Shown here piece after piece: positions 33,470-45,671 of a stretch of 52,897 nucleotides of DNA. A model generated the notes under the pieces. That model worked only from the letters and a program-made list of their open reading frames with translations. It had not been told where the DNA came from and ran no database searches. This DNA comes from Bryobacteraceae bacterium (GTDB lineage: Bacteria > Acidobacteriota > Terriglobia > Bryobacterales > Bryobacteraceae), in contig JAIEPW010000004.1 in the NCBI GenBank assembly GCA_019748195.1, positions 1 to 52,897 of the forward strand, read 5' to 3'. The stretch's first letter is position 1. Each line of letters begins with the position of its first letter. A program made the position numbers and the translations under genes.

Positions 33470-35523
33470 TTCAGCCCGAGAGCCAGCGTCAGGAACGCGA
33501 TTTCGTCCGCCAGGTTCTCGGCCTGCCGGTCCACGGGCAAGCCGGTCGAATGTCCCGCCTTTGTGTCGTAGTGCAACAGGACGGGCTTGTCAGAGCCCGT
33601 GGAAGCCTGCATCATCGCCGCCATCTTGCGCACGTGCAGCGGATCTACACGGGTGTCGGCGTCGCCCGAGACGAACATCACCGCCGGGTACTTGGCGCCT
33701 TTCTCCACGCGATGATAGGGCGAGTACTTGAAGATGTACGGGAATTGCTTGGGATCGCTGGCGGAGCCGTACTCGGGAATCCAGTAACGCGCCACCAGGA
33801 ACTTGTCGTAGCGCACCATGTCCAGCAACGGAACGGAGCAGATCACCGCGCCGAACAGGTCGGGGCGCTGGGTCATGGCCGCGCCCACCAGCAGTCCGCC
33901 GTTGGACCCGCCGGAAATCGCGAGCTTGTCCTTGCGCGTGTACTTCTGGTTCACCAGATACTCGGCGGCTGCGATGAAATCGTCGAACACGTTCTGCTTC
34001 TTCTCGAACATGCCCGCCTTGTGCCACTCCTCGCCGAACTCGCCCCCGCCGCGCAGGTTGGCCACGGCCCAGACGCCGCCCATCTCCATCCACACGGTTG
34101 AAAGCGGCGCGTAAGCGGGCAGCCGGACCAGGTTGAAGCCGCCGTAGCCGGTCAGCATCGCCGGGTTCGACCCGTCGCGCTTGAGGCCCTTCTTGTAGGC
34201 GAGGAACATGGGAACCCGTGTTCCATCCTTGGAGTTGTACCAGACTTGCTCCACCTGCACGGTGGAGGAGTCGAACGGGATCCTCGTCTGGCTCCAGATG
34301 GCGCGCTCGCCGGTTTTGACGTTGTAACGGTAGATCGTGCCGGGCTCGCCGAAGGTGCTGAAGCTGTAGAACGCTTCCCCGCTATCGGCGCGGCCGGAGG
34401 GTGTGCTGACCGTCCCCAGCTTGGTGTGCTCCAGCTCCCGCTCCATTCTGCCGTCCAGCGAGAACATGCGGATCTTGGGCTGGACGTTCTCCAGCGTGTT
34501 CGTGAAGAGCTTTCCGCCCACAATGGACATCGACTCCAGCCGGGACTTGCCCTCCGCGATCAACTCCTTCCACTGGTCCTGCGCGGGGTTCTTAAGGTCC
34601 ACCACCAGAACGCGCCCGTTCGGCGCCTTCCAATCGGTGAGGGCGTAAACCCGGTCGCCGTGAACTTCGGTGTCGAAATGCGCGTCGATTCCGCTGATCA
34701 CCGGCTGAATCGGGCCGCGTCCGGTCAGGTCCTTCAGATAAAGCTCATTGCGGCCGGATGAACCCTGCGAAAACCCGATTTGCAGCCACTTGCCGTCCTC
34801 GCTGATGCTGCATCCCAGTATGTGACCCGCGTTGTATTTCTCGCCGAAAATCATGTGGTGCTCGCCCGTGTTCAGGGGATGATGATAGATCCGCGGCCCT
34901 TCCGGGGTGAACTTCGAGTAGTAGATGTGCTTGCGATCGTTGGTGATTCCAACGCCGGAATAACGCGCCCGAGGCATTCGGTCGCCGAGTTCCTTGCGCC
35001 CGTCCACCTCCAGGAAACGCACCTCCACTTCATCCTCGCCGCCCTTGCGGACACCGTAAGCCACCAGCTTTCCATCGTTGGAGATATCCAGAAGCGACGC
35101 CGAAAGCGTGGCGTCCGGGCTCCATGGATTCGGATCGATGAGCACCTCGTCCTTGCCGTTCCATCCCTCGCGCACATACCAGACGCTTTGGCGTTGACCG
35201 GGCTTGCGCTTGGCGAAGAAGTAGCGGCCGCCGGCGACCCGCGGCGCGCCCATGGTCTCGATATTCATCAAGTCCATGAAACGCTTCTTCACCGCGTCGT
35301 AATTGGCTGCCTTCGCCAGATACTGCTTCGTATACCGCATCTGGGCGTCCACCCAGGCGCGCGTCTCGGGCGAGTTCTGATCTTCCAGCCAGCGGTATGG
35401 GTCCGTGATCGAGACGCCGTGCATGGTGTCCGTCACTGGCGCCGATTTCGTCTGTGGCGGCTGAGCCTGCGGCGCCTGGGCAAAGATCGCCGGCGCAAGC
35501 AGAAGGGCGATTGCAAGTCTCAT
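33466..35523 (-). CDS. Prolyl oligopeptidase (S9A family), secreted
   Basis: This 685-residue protein has a signal peptide (MRLAIALLLAPAIFAQ). An N-terminal beta-propeller (about residues 80-420) begins after the hallmark DPYRWLEDQNSPETRAWV. The C-terminal alpha/beta-hydrolase has catalytic Ser in GGSNGGLLVG (near 535), Asp in GDADTRVDPLH (near 620) and His in KAGHSTG (near 657). It cleaves short peptides after proline, here presumably in the periplasm. Its 3' end overlaps the convergent LuxR gene by 4 bases. Confidence 0.96.
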   Translation of the reverse strand: MRLAIALLLAPAIFAQAPQAQPPQTKSAPVTDTMHGVSITDPYRWLEDQNSPETRAWVDAQMRYTKQYLAKAANYDAVKKRFMDLMNIETMGAPRVAGGRYFFAKRKPGQRQSVWYVREGWNGKDEVLIDPNPWSPDATLSASLLDISNDGKLVAYGVRKGGEDEVEVRFLEVDGRKELGDRMPRARYSGVGITNDRKHIYYSKFTPEGPRIYHHPLNTGEHHMIFGEKYNAGHILGCSISEDGKWLQIGFSQGSSGRNELYLKDLTGRGPIQPVISGIDAHFDTEVHGDRVYALTDWKAPNGRVLVVDLKNPAQDQWKELIAEGKSRLESMSIVGGKLFTNTLENVQPKIRMFSLDGRMERELEHTKLGTVSTPSGRADSGEAFYSFSTFGEPGTIYRYNVKTGERAIWSQTRIPFDSSTVQVEQVWYNSKDGTRVPMFLAYKKGLKRDGSNPAMLTGYGGFNLVRLPAYAPLSTVWMEMGGVWAVANLRGGGEFGEEWHKAGMFEKKQNVFDDFIAAAEYLVNQKYTRKDKLAISGGSNGGLLVGAAMTQRPDLFGAVICSVPLLDMVRYDKFLVARYWIPEYGSASDPKQFPYIFKYSPYHRVEKGAKYPAVMFVSGDADTRVDPLHVRKMAAMMQASTGSDKPVLLHYDTKAGHSTGLPVDRQAENLADEIAFLTLALGLN

Positions 35524-35572
35524 TTCCTTCTAATGTAGCGAAAAGCCGCCAATGCGGCACCTGGAATCGAAG

Positions 35573-37252
35573 CTATCTGGCTGCTCGAGGCTTGCCCGGC
35601 GCCGGATCGGCCCGTGCCGCCACCGCTCCGCTGGCGGTAATCGACGATGAGTCCGGAAGCCGCCACATGGGATCGAAATAACCCTCCGCCAGAACGTTTT
35701 CCAGCGATCCGCGAAACAGGATGTAATCGCCGAAGCTGCGCAGCAGGCGATACCGCCACGGCAGATAGAACTCGCCCGGACGCGCCGATTCCGGTCCGGA
35801 CCACCACGGCAATCCGCTGTTCACCAGCGCCAGACGATTGCCCACCGGCGCGACAAACACCAGCCCGTAATCGGCGGCGCCCGGGCTCAGGCTCAACGGC
35901 CAGGCGCCGGCATGTTGCGCGATCAGGCGGTTGGTGGCGGCGGTCCCGAACAGAATGAGATTCGCCTCGCGGAGTTCCTCGGCCGTGACCTGATCATCCG
36001 CCAGGATCCTAGGCGACAGCAGGAGCCGGGGGAACAGGTTGCTGCCCCACTCCGCCGCCTGCAGTGCGATCTTGCGCCGGGCGTCCAGTTCTCCCGGATC
36101 TGGATTGTCGAGCGTTCCGTACACGTATACATGCCTCGAAGCCACGACCTCGGCGATCGGGCCCTCCAGGCCGGGGCGCTTGGCGTCCGCGGCGGGCCGC
36201 GCCAGGCCGGGTTTCCATCCCTTCGGAGTCAGGGCGAAGCTCGCCGGGCCGCCGGGTTTCGGGATGCTGAGCGCCTGACCGTTGATCGTCACTTGAAGCG
36301 GCTTCCCTGGTGTGAACCGAGGGTGGCCCTGGAGGATCAAGGTGAACCCCTCCGCCTTCTGAATCGCGATTTCCAACCGGTTCGGACCGGTGAATTGCGC
36401 GTCGGCCGACGCCAGGCTTCCCGGCGTAAGGCTGTCGATCCGCAGCCAATAAGCGCCCGGGTACTTGTACCAGCGCGAGGAAAACGTGACCCGGTCCGGC
36501 ATCCGGTTGCGGCGAAATTGGCCAAGCCACTCAAAAACCGCCGCGTTGCGATACGCCACGTCCCAGGCATTATGCCGCACCCGAGGGTACTCGGCATACT
36601 GGACGCGCGCGCCGCCAGCGAGCAGGCGCTTGTGCCATTGCCGCGATCGCGCGGCGGGCACAATGGAATCGGACTCTCCGTGGTACAGGTGGAGCGGCAG
36701 TCCACGGCCGTTGGCCGCCAGCTCCTCGCTGCCTTCCGGCGCGGCGGGGGCCACCGCCGCGACGGCTGCCCAAACGTCGGGACGCGTCAGCGCCAGCCAC
36801 AGCGCGCCGCCGCCTCCCATCGACAAGCCGGTCAGGTAAATGCGATCCTCATCCACGGGGTAGCGGCGCTTCACATCCGCCAGCACATCGTAAATGTCCT
36901 TCTCCGCCGGCCCCTGATACCCCATCGTTCCCCGAGCCAGCGGGCTGGCGACCAGGAAGTCCACGTCCGGTAGTTGCGGGAAGGGCCGCGCCGCCTCCGC
37001 GATCGTGCCGCCCAAAGCATTCCCCAAGCCAAACACGCGACGCATGTTCAACCGGTGGTTTGAGCCCGGCCCATGCAGCGAAATTACCAGCGGATATCCG
37101 CGCGATGGGTCCAGATTCCTCGGAACGTAAAGCGCGTAGGGTTGCTCCGATCCGTCCAGATCGGAAGGGAAGGTGACGACGCGCGGACCGGAGGACTGCG
37201 CCGCGAGCATCGCGGCGCCGAACAGGATCGCGGGCAAAGTAGGATCTCGCAC
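35573..37252 (-). CDS. Secreted alpha/beta-hydrolase (esterase/peptidase-like) with extra C-terminal domain
   Basis: This 559-residue protein has a signal peptide. Residues about 25-265 form a polyhydroxybutyrate-depolymerase/feruloyl-esterase-like hydrolase with GLSMGGGGALWLA (Ser nucleophile near residue 145), GESDSIVP (Asp) and RVRHNAWD (His). About 280 further residues form a second domain of mixed beta character found with such hydrolases in planctomycetes and acidobacteria; its role is unknown to me. It starts with GTG at 37252 and lies upstream of the prolyl oligopeptidase gene, 49 bases away on the same strand. Confidence 0.85.
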   Translation of the reverse strand: MRDPTLPAILFGAAMLAAQSSGPRVVTFPSDLDGSEQPYALYVPRNLDPSRGYPLVISLHGPGSNHRLNMRRVFGLGNALGGTIAEAARPFPQLPDVDFLVASPLARGTMGYQGPAEKDIYDVLADVKRRYPVDEDRIYLTGLSMGGGGALWLALTRPDVWAAVAAVAPAAPEGSEELAANGRGLPLHLYHGESDSIVPAARSRQWHKRLLAGGARVQYAEYPRVRHNAWDVAYRNAAVFEWLGQFRRNRMPDRVTFSSRWYKYPGAYWLRIDSLTPGSLASADAQFTGPNRLEIAIQKAEGFTLILQGHPRFTPGKPLQVTINGQALSIPKPGGPASFALTPKGWKPGLARPAADAKRPGLEGPIAEVVASRHVYVYGTLDNPDPGELDARRKIALQAAEWGSNLFPRLLLSPRILADDQVTAEELREANLILFGTAATNRLIAQHAGAWPLSLSPGAADYGLVFVAPVGNRLALVNSGLPWWSGPESARPGEFYLPWRYRLLRSFGDYILFRGSLENVLAEGYFDPMWRLPDSSSITASGAVAARADPAPGKPRAAR

Positions 37253-37295
37253 GGCGGGAAATCGCTCTCCTGCCTCTACTGTTCCACAGTTTTCG

Positions 37296-38267
37296 TCAGG
37301 CCAGCGCGCGGGCGGCGTCCTTGGCGAAATACGTCAGGATGAAATCCGCTCCCGCGCGGCGAATCGAAATCAGCGATTCGAGCATCGCGCGTTCCTGATC
37401 CAGCCAGCCATTTCCCGCGGCCGCCACGATCATCGAAAATTCGCCCGACACCTGGTAGGCGGCCAGCGGCACATCGAAGCGGTCGCGCGCCATCCGCAGC
37501 ACGTCCAGATAAGGCATTGCGGGTTTCACCATCAGCATATCCGCGCCTTCCTCCAGGTCGAGCCTCATCTCTTCCATCGCTTCCCGGGCGTTCGGCGGAT
37601 CCATCTGGTAGGAGCGCCGGTCGCCGAACCGCGGCGTGGATTCCGCCGCCTCCCGGAACGGGCCGTAGAACACGCTGGCGTACTTCGCCGCGTAGGACAG
37701 AATCGGCAGCGCGGGGAAGCCCGCCCCGTCCAACGCGCGCCGGATCGCTTGCACCCGTCCGTCCATCATGTCCGAGGGGGCCACGATATCCGCTCCCGCC
37801 TTGGCATGGGATACCGCGGAAGCAGCCAGCCACTCCAGGGTCTTGTCGTTGTCGACCTCCTGGTCCACGATCAATCCGCAATGGCCATGGCTGGTGTATT
37901 CACAGTTGCAGACATCGGTGATCACCAGCAGGCCGGGAACTTCCGCTTTCAGAGCCTGGATCGCCCGCTGCACGATTCCGTTGTCGTCGTAGGCGCCGCT
38001 GGCGCGCTCGTCCTTGCTTTCGGGAATCCCGAACAGGAGCACGCCGCCCACCCCGAGCGATTTGGCTTCCGCGCATTCCTTCACCAGGAGATCGACCGAA
38101 AGCTGCGCGTTTCCGGGCATGGAACGGATCTCTCTGCGCACTCCTTCGCCCGGACAGGCGAACAGAGGCAGGATCAATTGCGAGGGCGCAAGGTGGGTTT
38201 CGCGGACCAGGGAGCGGATCTGCTCCGTACGGCGCAGCCTGCGCTTGCGGTGAATCGGGTAGGCCAT
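37296..38267 (-). CDS. hemB: Delta-aminolevulinic acid dehydratase (porphobilinogen synthase)
   Basis: This 323-residue enzyme condenses two aminolevulinate molecules in haem synthesis. Zinc ligands are in [14 protein letters not shown] (near residue 120). The substrate-binding Lys is in [14 protein letters not shown] (near 197) and the Schiff-base Lys in [15 protein letters not shown] (near 250). The cysteine-rich site marks the zinc-dependent type. It is not next to other hem genes here, but haem from this pathway would feed the heme O/A enzymes at the start of the window. Confidence 0.97.
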   Translation of the reverse strand: MAYPIHRKRRLRRTEQIRSLVRETHLAPSQLILPLFACPGEGVRREIRSMPGNAQLSVDLLVKECAEAKSLGVGGVLLFGIPESKDERASGAYDDNGIVQRAIQALKAEVPGLLVITDVCNCEYTSHGHCGLIVDQEVDNDKTLEWLAASAVSHAKAGADIVAPSDMMDGRVQAIRRALDGAGFPALPILSYAAKYASVFYGPFREAAESTPRFGDRRSYQMDPPNAREAMEEMRLDLEEGADMLMVKPAMPYLDVLRMARDRFDVPLAAYQVSGEFSMIVAAAGNGWLDQERAMLESLISIRRAGADFILTYFAKDAARALA

Positions 38268-38314
38268 GAACCTACGATTGTAGCCGCCCGCGCAGGCTGT
38301 CCTGACAGGTAACT

Positions 38315-39061
38315 TCAGCTTTCCCGGCGGCGCCGGGCCAGACCGGCGGCGGCGAGCCCCAGGGCCATTAAGCCCATGGTCGCCGGTTCCGGAACCTCGT
38401 CGGAGGGGATCGGTTCGATCATCAGGTCCTGCCCCGCCTGGCGCAGCACATTCAGGGGAACTGCGTCCGCGGCGGTCCGCGACTTCAGGTCATCCAGCAA
38501 GCTGGTGGCGTAAGTCAGGGCCGCGCCTCCGGTGTATAGGCGGAAAGTTCCGTTCGCCAACCGGTTCGCGCCAGTTTCCAGCGCCCCGATCGCGCCGTTG
38601 TAGGCGATTTCCCAGAAGGCGATCTGGTAGCCGACCTCTCTGGACGTGGTGATGGTCGCGTTGCCGATCTCATTCTTCCACTTGGCCCAAAGAATCGACA
38701 ACTGCAGACCCTCCGCGGCGTCATAGGGCGGCGAATCCGCGCCGAACGGGTTCAGGCTCTGCACCTCGAACGACGGCGGAGACAGGTCCAGGGAAACGTC
38801 CGGATCCAGGCAGAACGTCAGGAAGGTCTCGTCGTAAACGCCGTCACGCTCATAGTCGATCCGCAGGCCGAAGGCCCCTGCGTTCACCGAGCGGGAAGTT
38901 CCGTTCACGATGATGGTCAGCCCCTGCGAGCCGCGAGGCCCGAATACGCCGCTCCACATCGGCGAGTCGATGACATTAACCAACGGTCCGGCCGTAAGAG
39001 CGGCCGGACCTACAATAACGGCCAGCGCGGCCAGCGAAAAATACCGGTAAAACAAGAGCAT
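38315..39061 (-). CDS. PEP-CTERM sorting-domain protein
   Basis: This 248-residue exported protein has a signal peptide ([24 protein letters not shown]). The C-terminal sorting signal is [20 protein letters not shown] followed by RRRRES: a PEP motif, a membrane helix and a basic tail. Exosortase would cleave it at the PEP motif. The body is beta-rich and otherwise unrecognised. No exosortase gene is in the window. A GAGGGAG ribosome-binding site supports the ATG at 39061. Confidence 0.93.
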   Translation of the reverse strand: MLLFYRYFSLAALAVIVGPAALTAGPLVNVIDSPMWSGVFGPRGSQGLTIIVNGTSRSVNAGAFGLRIDYERDGVYDETFLTFCLDPDVSLDLSPPSFEVQSLNPFGADSPPYDAAEGLQLSILWAKWKNEIGNATITTSREVGYQIAFWEIAYNGAIGALETGANRLANGTFRLYTGGAALTYATSLLDDLKSRTAADAVPLNVLRQAGQDLMIEPIPSDEVPEPATMGLMALGLAAAGLARRRRES

Positions 39062-39190
39062 TCTCCCTCGTTGATTTGCTGCGCGGGCGTGGGATGCGTC
39101 CGCCGCTATCTCAACTTACCGGGGGCCCCGGCCCGGGAGAATGGCAAGACAGTACTTAAACCTGCCGCCGGATGTCTAGTACCTGGGCCG
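39062..39190. other. Intergenic region upstream of the PEP-CTERM gene
   Basis: This 129-base gap between two minus-strand genes contains a perfect dyad CCGGGG-G-CCCCGG at 39119-39131, overlapping further GC-rich repeats. It has no gene. It must hold the 3' end of the S41 peptidase operon's upstream neighbour signals and the promoter of the PEP-CTERM gene; no convincing -35/-10 pair is visible. Confidence 0.35.
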
Positions 39191-42499
<3,309 letters not shown>

Positions 42500-42547
42500 G
42501 GACGCCTCCACGCTGCAGTATAGCGTTCGCCTCGAAATTTGGCGAAT

Positions 42548-43693
42548 CTAAGGGACGAATTCCCACTGCCGCGTGCTGCTGCTTTTCGCCACGGCCGCCA
42601 ACAGCCGCATCCCGCGCAACCCGTCGGCGAACGTCGGATAATCCACGGGCGCGGCGGCGTCCGCTATGCGAGCGTAAAAGCGGCGGAACGTCTGCTTGTG
42701 CGTGTCATCATATCCCTCGCTGTGTCCGCCGGGGAGATCGGCGTACGCGGCCGCCGGCGCAAGCATGAGCGATCCGTCCTTGATCAAGACCTGGTTCGGC
42801 TCGTTGCGGCGTCCGATCCAAAGCTCGTCCGGACGCTCCTGGCTCCACGCGGCGCCTGCCCGCGTCCCGTAGATCTCAAACGCGAACCGGTTCTTGCGTC
42901 CCGCCGACACCTGGCTGACACTGAAGACGCCGCGGGCCAACTCGCCCATTTCGAACAGCACCGCGCCGAAGTCGTCGGTGCGAATCGCCACCGGCTCGTA
43001 TTGGTCCGGATTCAGCCGCTTGCCGGTGAACGTTTCCACCGGACCCCGAGGCCGCTTCCGCGTTTGGTGAAATGTCGCCAGCGCCGCGTTCACCGCCGTG
43101 ATCGGCAGCCCGGTCAGGTGCTGCACCAGATCCATCCAGTGCGAACCGATATCGCCCATCGCGCGCAGCGGTCCGTTGTCGGCTTCCTCCACGCGCCAGT
43201 TGTAGTCCGTGTCGTACAGCAGCCAGTCCTGGTAATACGTTCCCTGCGCGATCAGAATCTCGCCGAGTTCTCCCGCCGCGATCATCGCGCGCGCCTGCTG
43301 AACCACCGGGTAGGCGCGCAGGTTGTGATTCACGCAGTGCGCGACGCCCTTGGCCTCGGCTTGCCGCAGCAGAGCCTCCGCTTCGGCGGCATCCATGGTA
43401 AGCGGCTTCTCCAGCAGCACGTGCTTGCCGCCGTCGATCGCGGCCGCGGCCATCGGGTAGTGAAGCGCGTTCGGGGTGCAAATGTGGACGGCGTCAATGG
43501 CAGGGTCCGCGCAGAGGCTCTTCCAGTCGGACGTGGATCGCGGAATCCAGTTCGCCTCGGCAAACGCCACGGCCTTGTCCTCCGTGGAGGCCGCCACGGC
43601 GGCCACCTCCACGCCGCCCAGCCGCCGGATGGCTTCCGCGTGGACCTTGCCCATGAAGCCAGTCCCGAAGATCGCGGCGCGCAGTTTTCGCAT
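42548..43693 (-). CDS. Gfo/Idh/MocA-family oxidoreductase
   Basis: This 381-residue NAD(P)-dependent dehydrogenase has a Rossmann fold at the N-terminus (AAIFGTGFMGKVHAEAI), VHICTPNALHYPMAA, and the family Lys in EKPLTMDAAEAEALL (near residue 97). The C-terminal alpha/beta domain has the substrate region GDIGSHWMDLVQHLTG. These enzymes act on sugars, inositol or sugar derivatives; the substrate cannot be told from sequence. It lies 48 bases upstream of the S41 peptidase on the same strand with no evident link. Confidence 0.93.
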   Translation of the reverse strand: MRKLRAAIFGTGFMGKVHAEAIRRLGGVEVAAVAASTEDKAVAFAEANWIPRSTSDWKSLCADPAIDAVHICTPNALHYPMAAAAIDGGKHVLLEKPLTMDAAEAEALLRQAEAKGVAHCVNHNLRAYPVVQQARAMIAAGELGEILIAQGTYYQDWLLYDTDYNWRVEEADNGPLRAMGDIGSHWMDLVQHLTGLPITAVNAALATFHQTRKRPRGPVETFTGKRLNPDQYEPVAIRTDDFGAVLFEMGELARGVFSVSQVSAGRKNRFAFEIYGTRAGAAWSQERPDELWIGRRNEPNQVLIKDGSLMLAPAAAYADLPGGHSEGYDDTHKQTFRRFYARIADAAAPVDYPTFADGLRGMRLLAAVAKSSSTRQWEFVP

Positions 43694-43787
43694 TGCTGCT
43701 CATCATAACCAAGACGCGGCCTTCCCGAGCGCGAAACCGCGGGCGCGGTTCCTGCATCGAACTTGGTAGACTCGAAAGTCGGGCCCG

Positions 43788-44117
43788 ATGATTATCCGCC
43801 TCCGGCTTAAAAAAGGCCGTCCCGTATCCCGAAAACGCGGCAAGAACCGCCACATGGCGCAGGCGCTCGCGGCCCTGCTGATGCCCGTCTCGGTTGCCGT
43901 CTACGCTCTGGCGGCCTGGAGGGTCGCGGCCGACATCGGCATCGCCGGCGCTTTCCCTTTCAGCGGCATCTTCTCCCACTGGCAGGTATGGCTGCCCATC
44001 GGCGTCCTCATCTCCTTTTCCATTTTCTCGCTGAACCGCTACGGAATTCAGCGCGGAACCCCGGCGGAGCCGGTCGCGGAAATCCGTTTGGAGCGGGAAC
44101 AGACACCAACCCGCTAG
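43788..44117 (+). CDS. Small membrane protein of unknown function
   Basis: This 109-residue protein has a basic N-terminus (RLRLKKGRPVSRKRGKNRH) and two membrane helices (ALAALLMPVSVAVYALAAW and WLPIGVLISFSIFSLNRYG). It may instead start at ATG 43854, removing 22 basic residues. No family is recognised. It is convergent with the aldehyde dehydrogenase gene, overlapping its 3' end by 4 bases, and divergent from the oxidoreductase gene. Confidence 0.65.
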   Translation: MIIRLRLKKGRPVSRKRGKNRHMAQALAALLMPVSVAVYALAAWRVAADIGIAGAFPFSGIFSHWQVWLPIGVLISFSIFSLNRYGIQRGTPAEPVAEIRLEREQTPTR

Positions 44118-45520
44118 CGCACCAGCAATCGCCGCATCAGGCGATGCAGCTTTCCGTAGGGCGGCCGTAGGGACGCTCCGGCGCTCGGACCGGTCCGCTC
44201 GAACACCGGCTTCATCTTGGAGAAGGTCTCGAAGCCCTCGCGCCCGTGATACGCCCCCATGCCGCTGGCGCCCACGCCCCCGAACGGGATGTTATCGTCC
44301 GCCACGTGCACCAGCGTGTCGTTCACGCACACGCCCCCGGAAATCGTTCCCTTCAACACCCGCTCCCGCACTCCGGAATCGCGTGTGAACAGGTACAGCG
44401 TCAGCGGACGGGGATGCGAGTTCACGTAGCCGATGGCTTCCTGCAGGGACCCGTACGTCTTGATGGGCAGAATCGGCCCGAAAATCTCCTCGCGCATCAG
44501 CGCGACGTCGTCGGGCGGGTCCATCACCAGCAGCGGCGCCAGCTTGTTGCCCTCTCCCCCTTCGAGCAGCGGCACGACCTCGAGTCCTCGCGCGCGCGCC
44601 TCCTGCACGTACGACTGCAGCCGCGCCACATGCCGCGCGTTGACGATCGAAGTGTAGTCGGGCGCGCCCGCGCCTTCCGGGTACAATTTGCGCGCGGCGT
44701 CTCGCAGGCCTTGCACGAACTCGTCTCGCTGCCGTGCCGCCACCAGCACGTAATCCGGAGCAATGCAGGTCTGTCCCGCGTTCAGCAGCTTGCCGTAGGC
44801 GATATCGGCGGCGCTCCGCGCCAGGTTCGCATCCTCGGCGACAATCGCCGGCGACTTCCCGCCGAGTTCCAGCGTCACCGGCGTCAGATTTTCGGCCGCC
44901 GCCCGCATCACCTGCCGTCCCACCTGCGTCGAGCCAGTGAACAGGAGGTGGTCGAAGGGCAGGGAAGCGAACGCCCGCCCGGCTTCCGCGCCCCCGGTGG
45001 CGACGCTCACCAGGCTGGCCGGGAACAGATCCCCGATGACGCGCTTCAGCAGGTCCGAGGTCGCGGGCGTGAACTCGCTGGGCTTGATCATGGCCCGGTT
45101 GCCGGCCGCCAGAGCCGCCGCCAGCGGCGCGAGCGCCAGCAAAACCGGGTAATTCCACGGCGAAATAATCCCGATCACCCCCAGCGGCTGCGGCAGAATG
45201 TAGGTCCGGGCCGGCTGCAGCGTCAGCGGCACGTCCCGATACCGCTTCCGCATCCACGAGTCCAGATTCGATACCGCGTCCCGGATCGCGTTGGCCGATG
45301 TGAAAATCTCGGCGAATACGGTTTCGTGGTGGGACCTGCCGCCGAAGTCCTGGTCCACTGCCTCCACGAATTCGTTCTGGCGCGCCATCAGCCCGTCCTT
45401 CAACTTGCGCAGATTCTGCTTCCGTTCCTGCCCGCTGGGGAAGGGATTCGCCTGGTAACCGGCGCGAAGCTTCTCCAGCATGGGCTGCAAATCGGCTGTG
45501 GGAACGGCTGCGGTAGTCAT
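44114..45520 (-). CDS. Aldehyde dehydrogenase (coniferyl-aldehyde-dehydrogenase-like)
   Basis: This NAD(P)-dependent aldehyde dehydrogenase has 468 residues. The catalytic Glu is in LELGGKSPAIVAED, the nucleophile Cys in LLNAGQTCIAPDYVLV, and the cofactor loop is LLFTGSTQVGRQV. It belongs to the class-3/CalB-like group (GVIGIISPWNYPVLLAL, ending IPFGGVGASGMGAYHG) acting on aromatic or long-chain aldehydes. I chose ATG 45520 because homology starts there; an upstream in-frame start at 45634 would add 38 residues with no conserved character. Confidence 0.94.
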   Translation of the reverse strand: MTTAAVPTADLQPMLEKLRAGYQANPFPSGQERKQNLRKLKDGLMARQNEFVEAVDQDFGGRSHHETVFAEIFTSANAIRDAVSNLDSWMRKRYRDVPLTLQPARTYILPQPLGVIGIISPWNYPVLLALAPLAAALAAGNRAMIKPSEFTPATSDLLKRVIGDLFPASLVSVATGGAEAGRAFASLPFDHLLFTGSTQVGRQVMRAAAENLTPVTLELGGKSPAIVAEDANLARSAADIAYGKLLNAGQTCIAPDYVLVAARQRDEFVQGLRDAARKLYPEGAGAPDYTSIVNARHVARLQSYVQEARARGLEVVPLLEGGEGNKLAPLLVMDPPDDVALMREEIFGPILPIKTYGSLQEAIGYVNSHPRPLTLYLFTRDSGVRERVLKGTISGGVCVNDTLVHVADDNIPFGGVGASGMGAYHGREGFETFSKMKPVFERTGPSAGASLRPPYGKLHRLMRRLLVR

Positions 45521-45671
45521 GCTGGCCGTTATTCTAGCGCCCCAAAACACAAGAGCGGGCGCCTGCAATCCGAAAACTGCCGGCGCCCGCCTGCTTGAAC
45601 GGGGATCTACTCCTGGGACGCGCAGGCGCGGCATCCGGTTTCGAGGGGCGAAGATCAGGCAAAATAGGTAC

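Noticed and set aside
45480-45671. Upstream extension of the addB reading frame
   Set aside because: It lies partly opposite the aldehyde dehydrogenase start and adds 64 residues with no homology; TTG 45672 fits the start of the conserved domain better.
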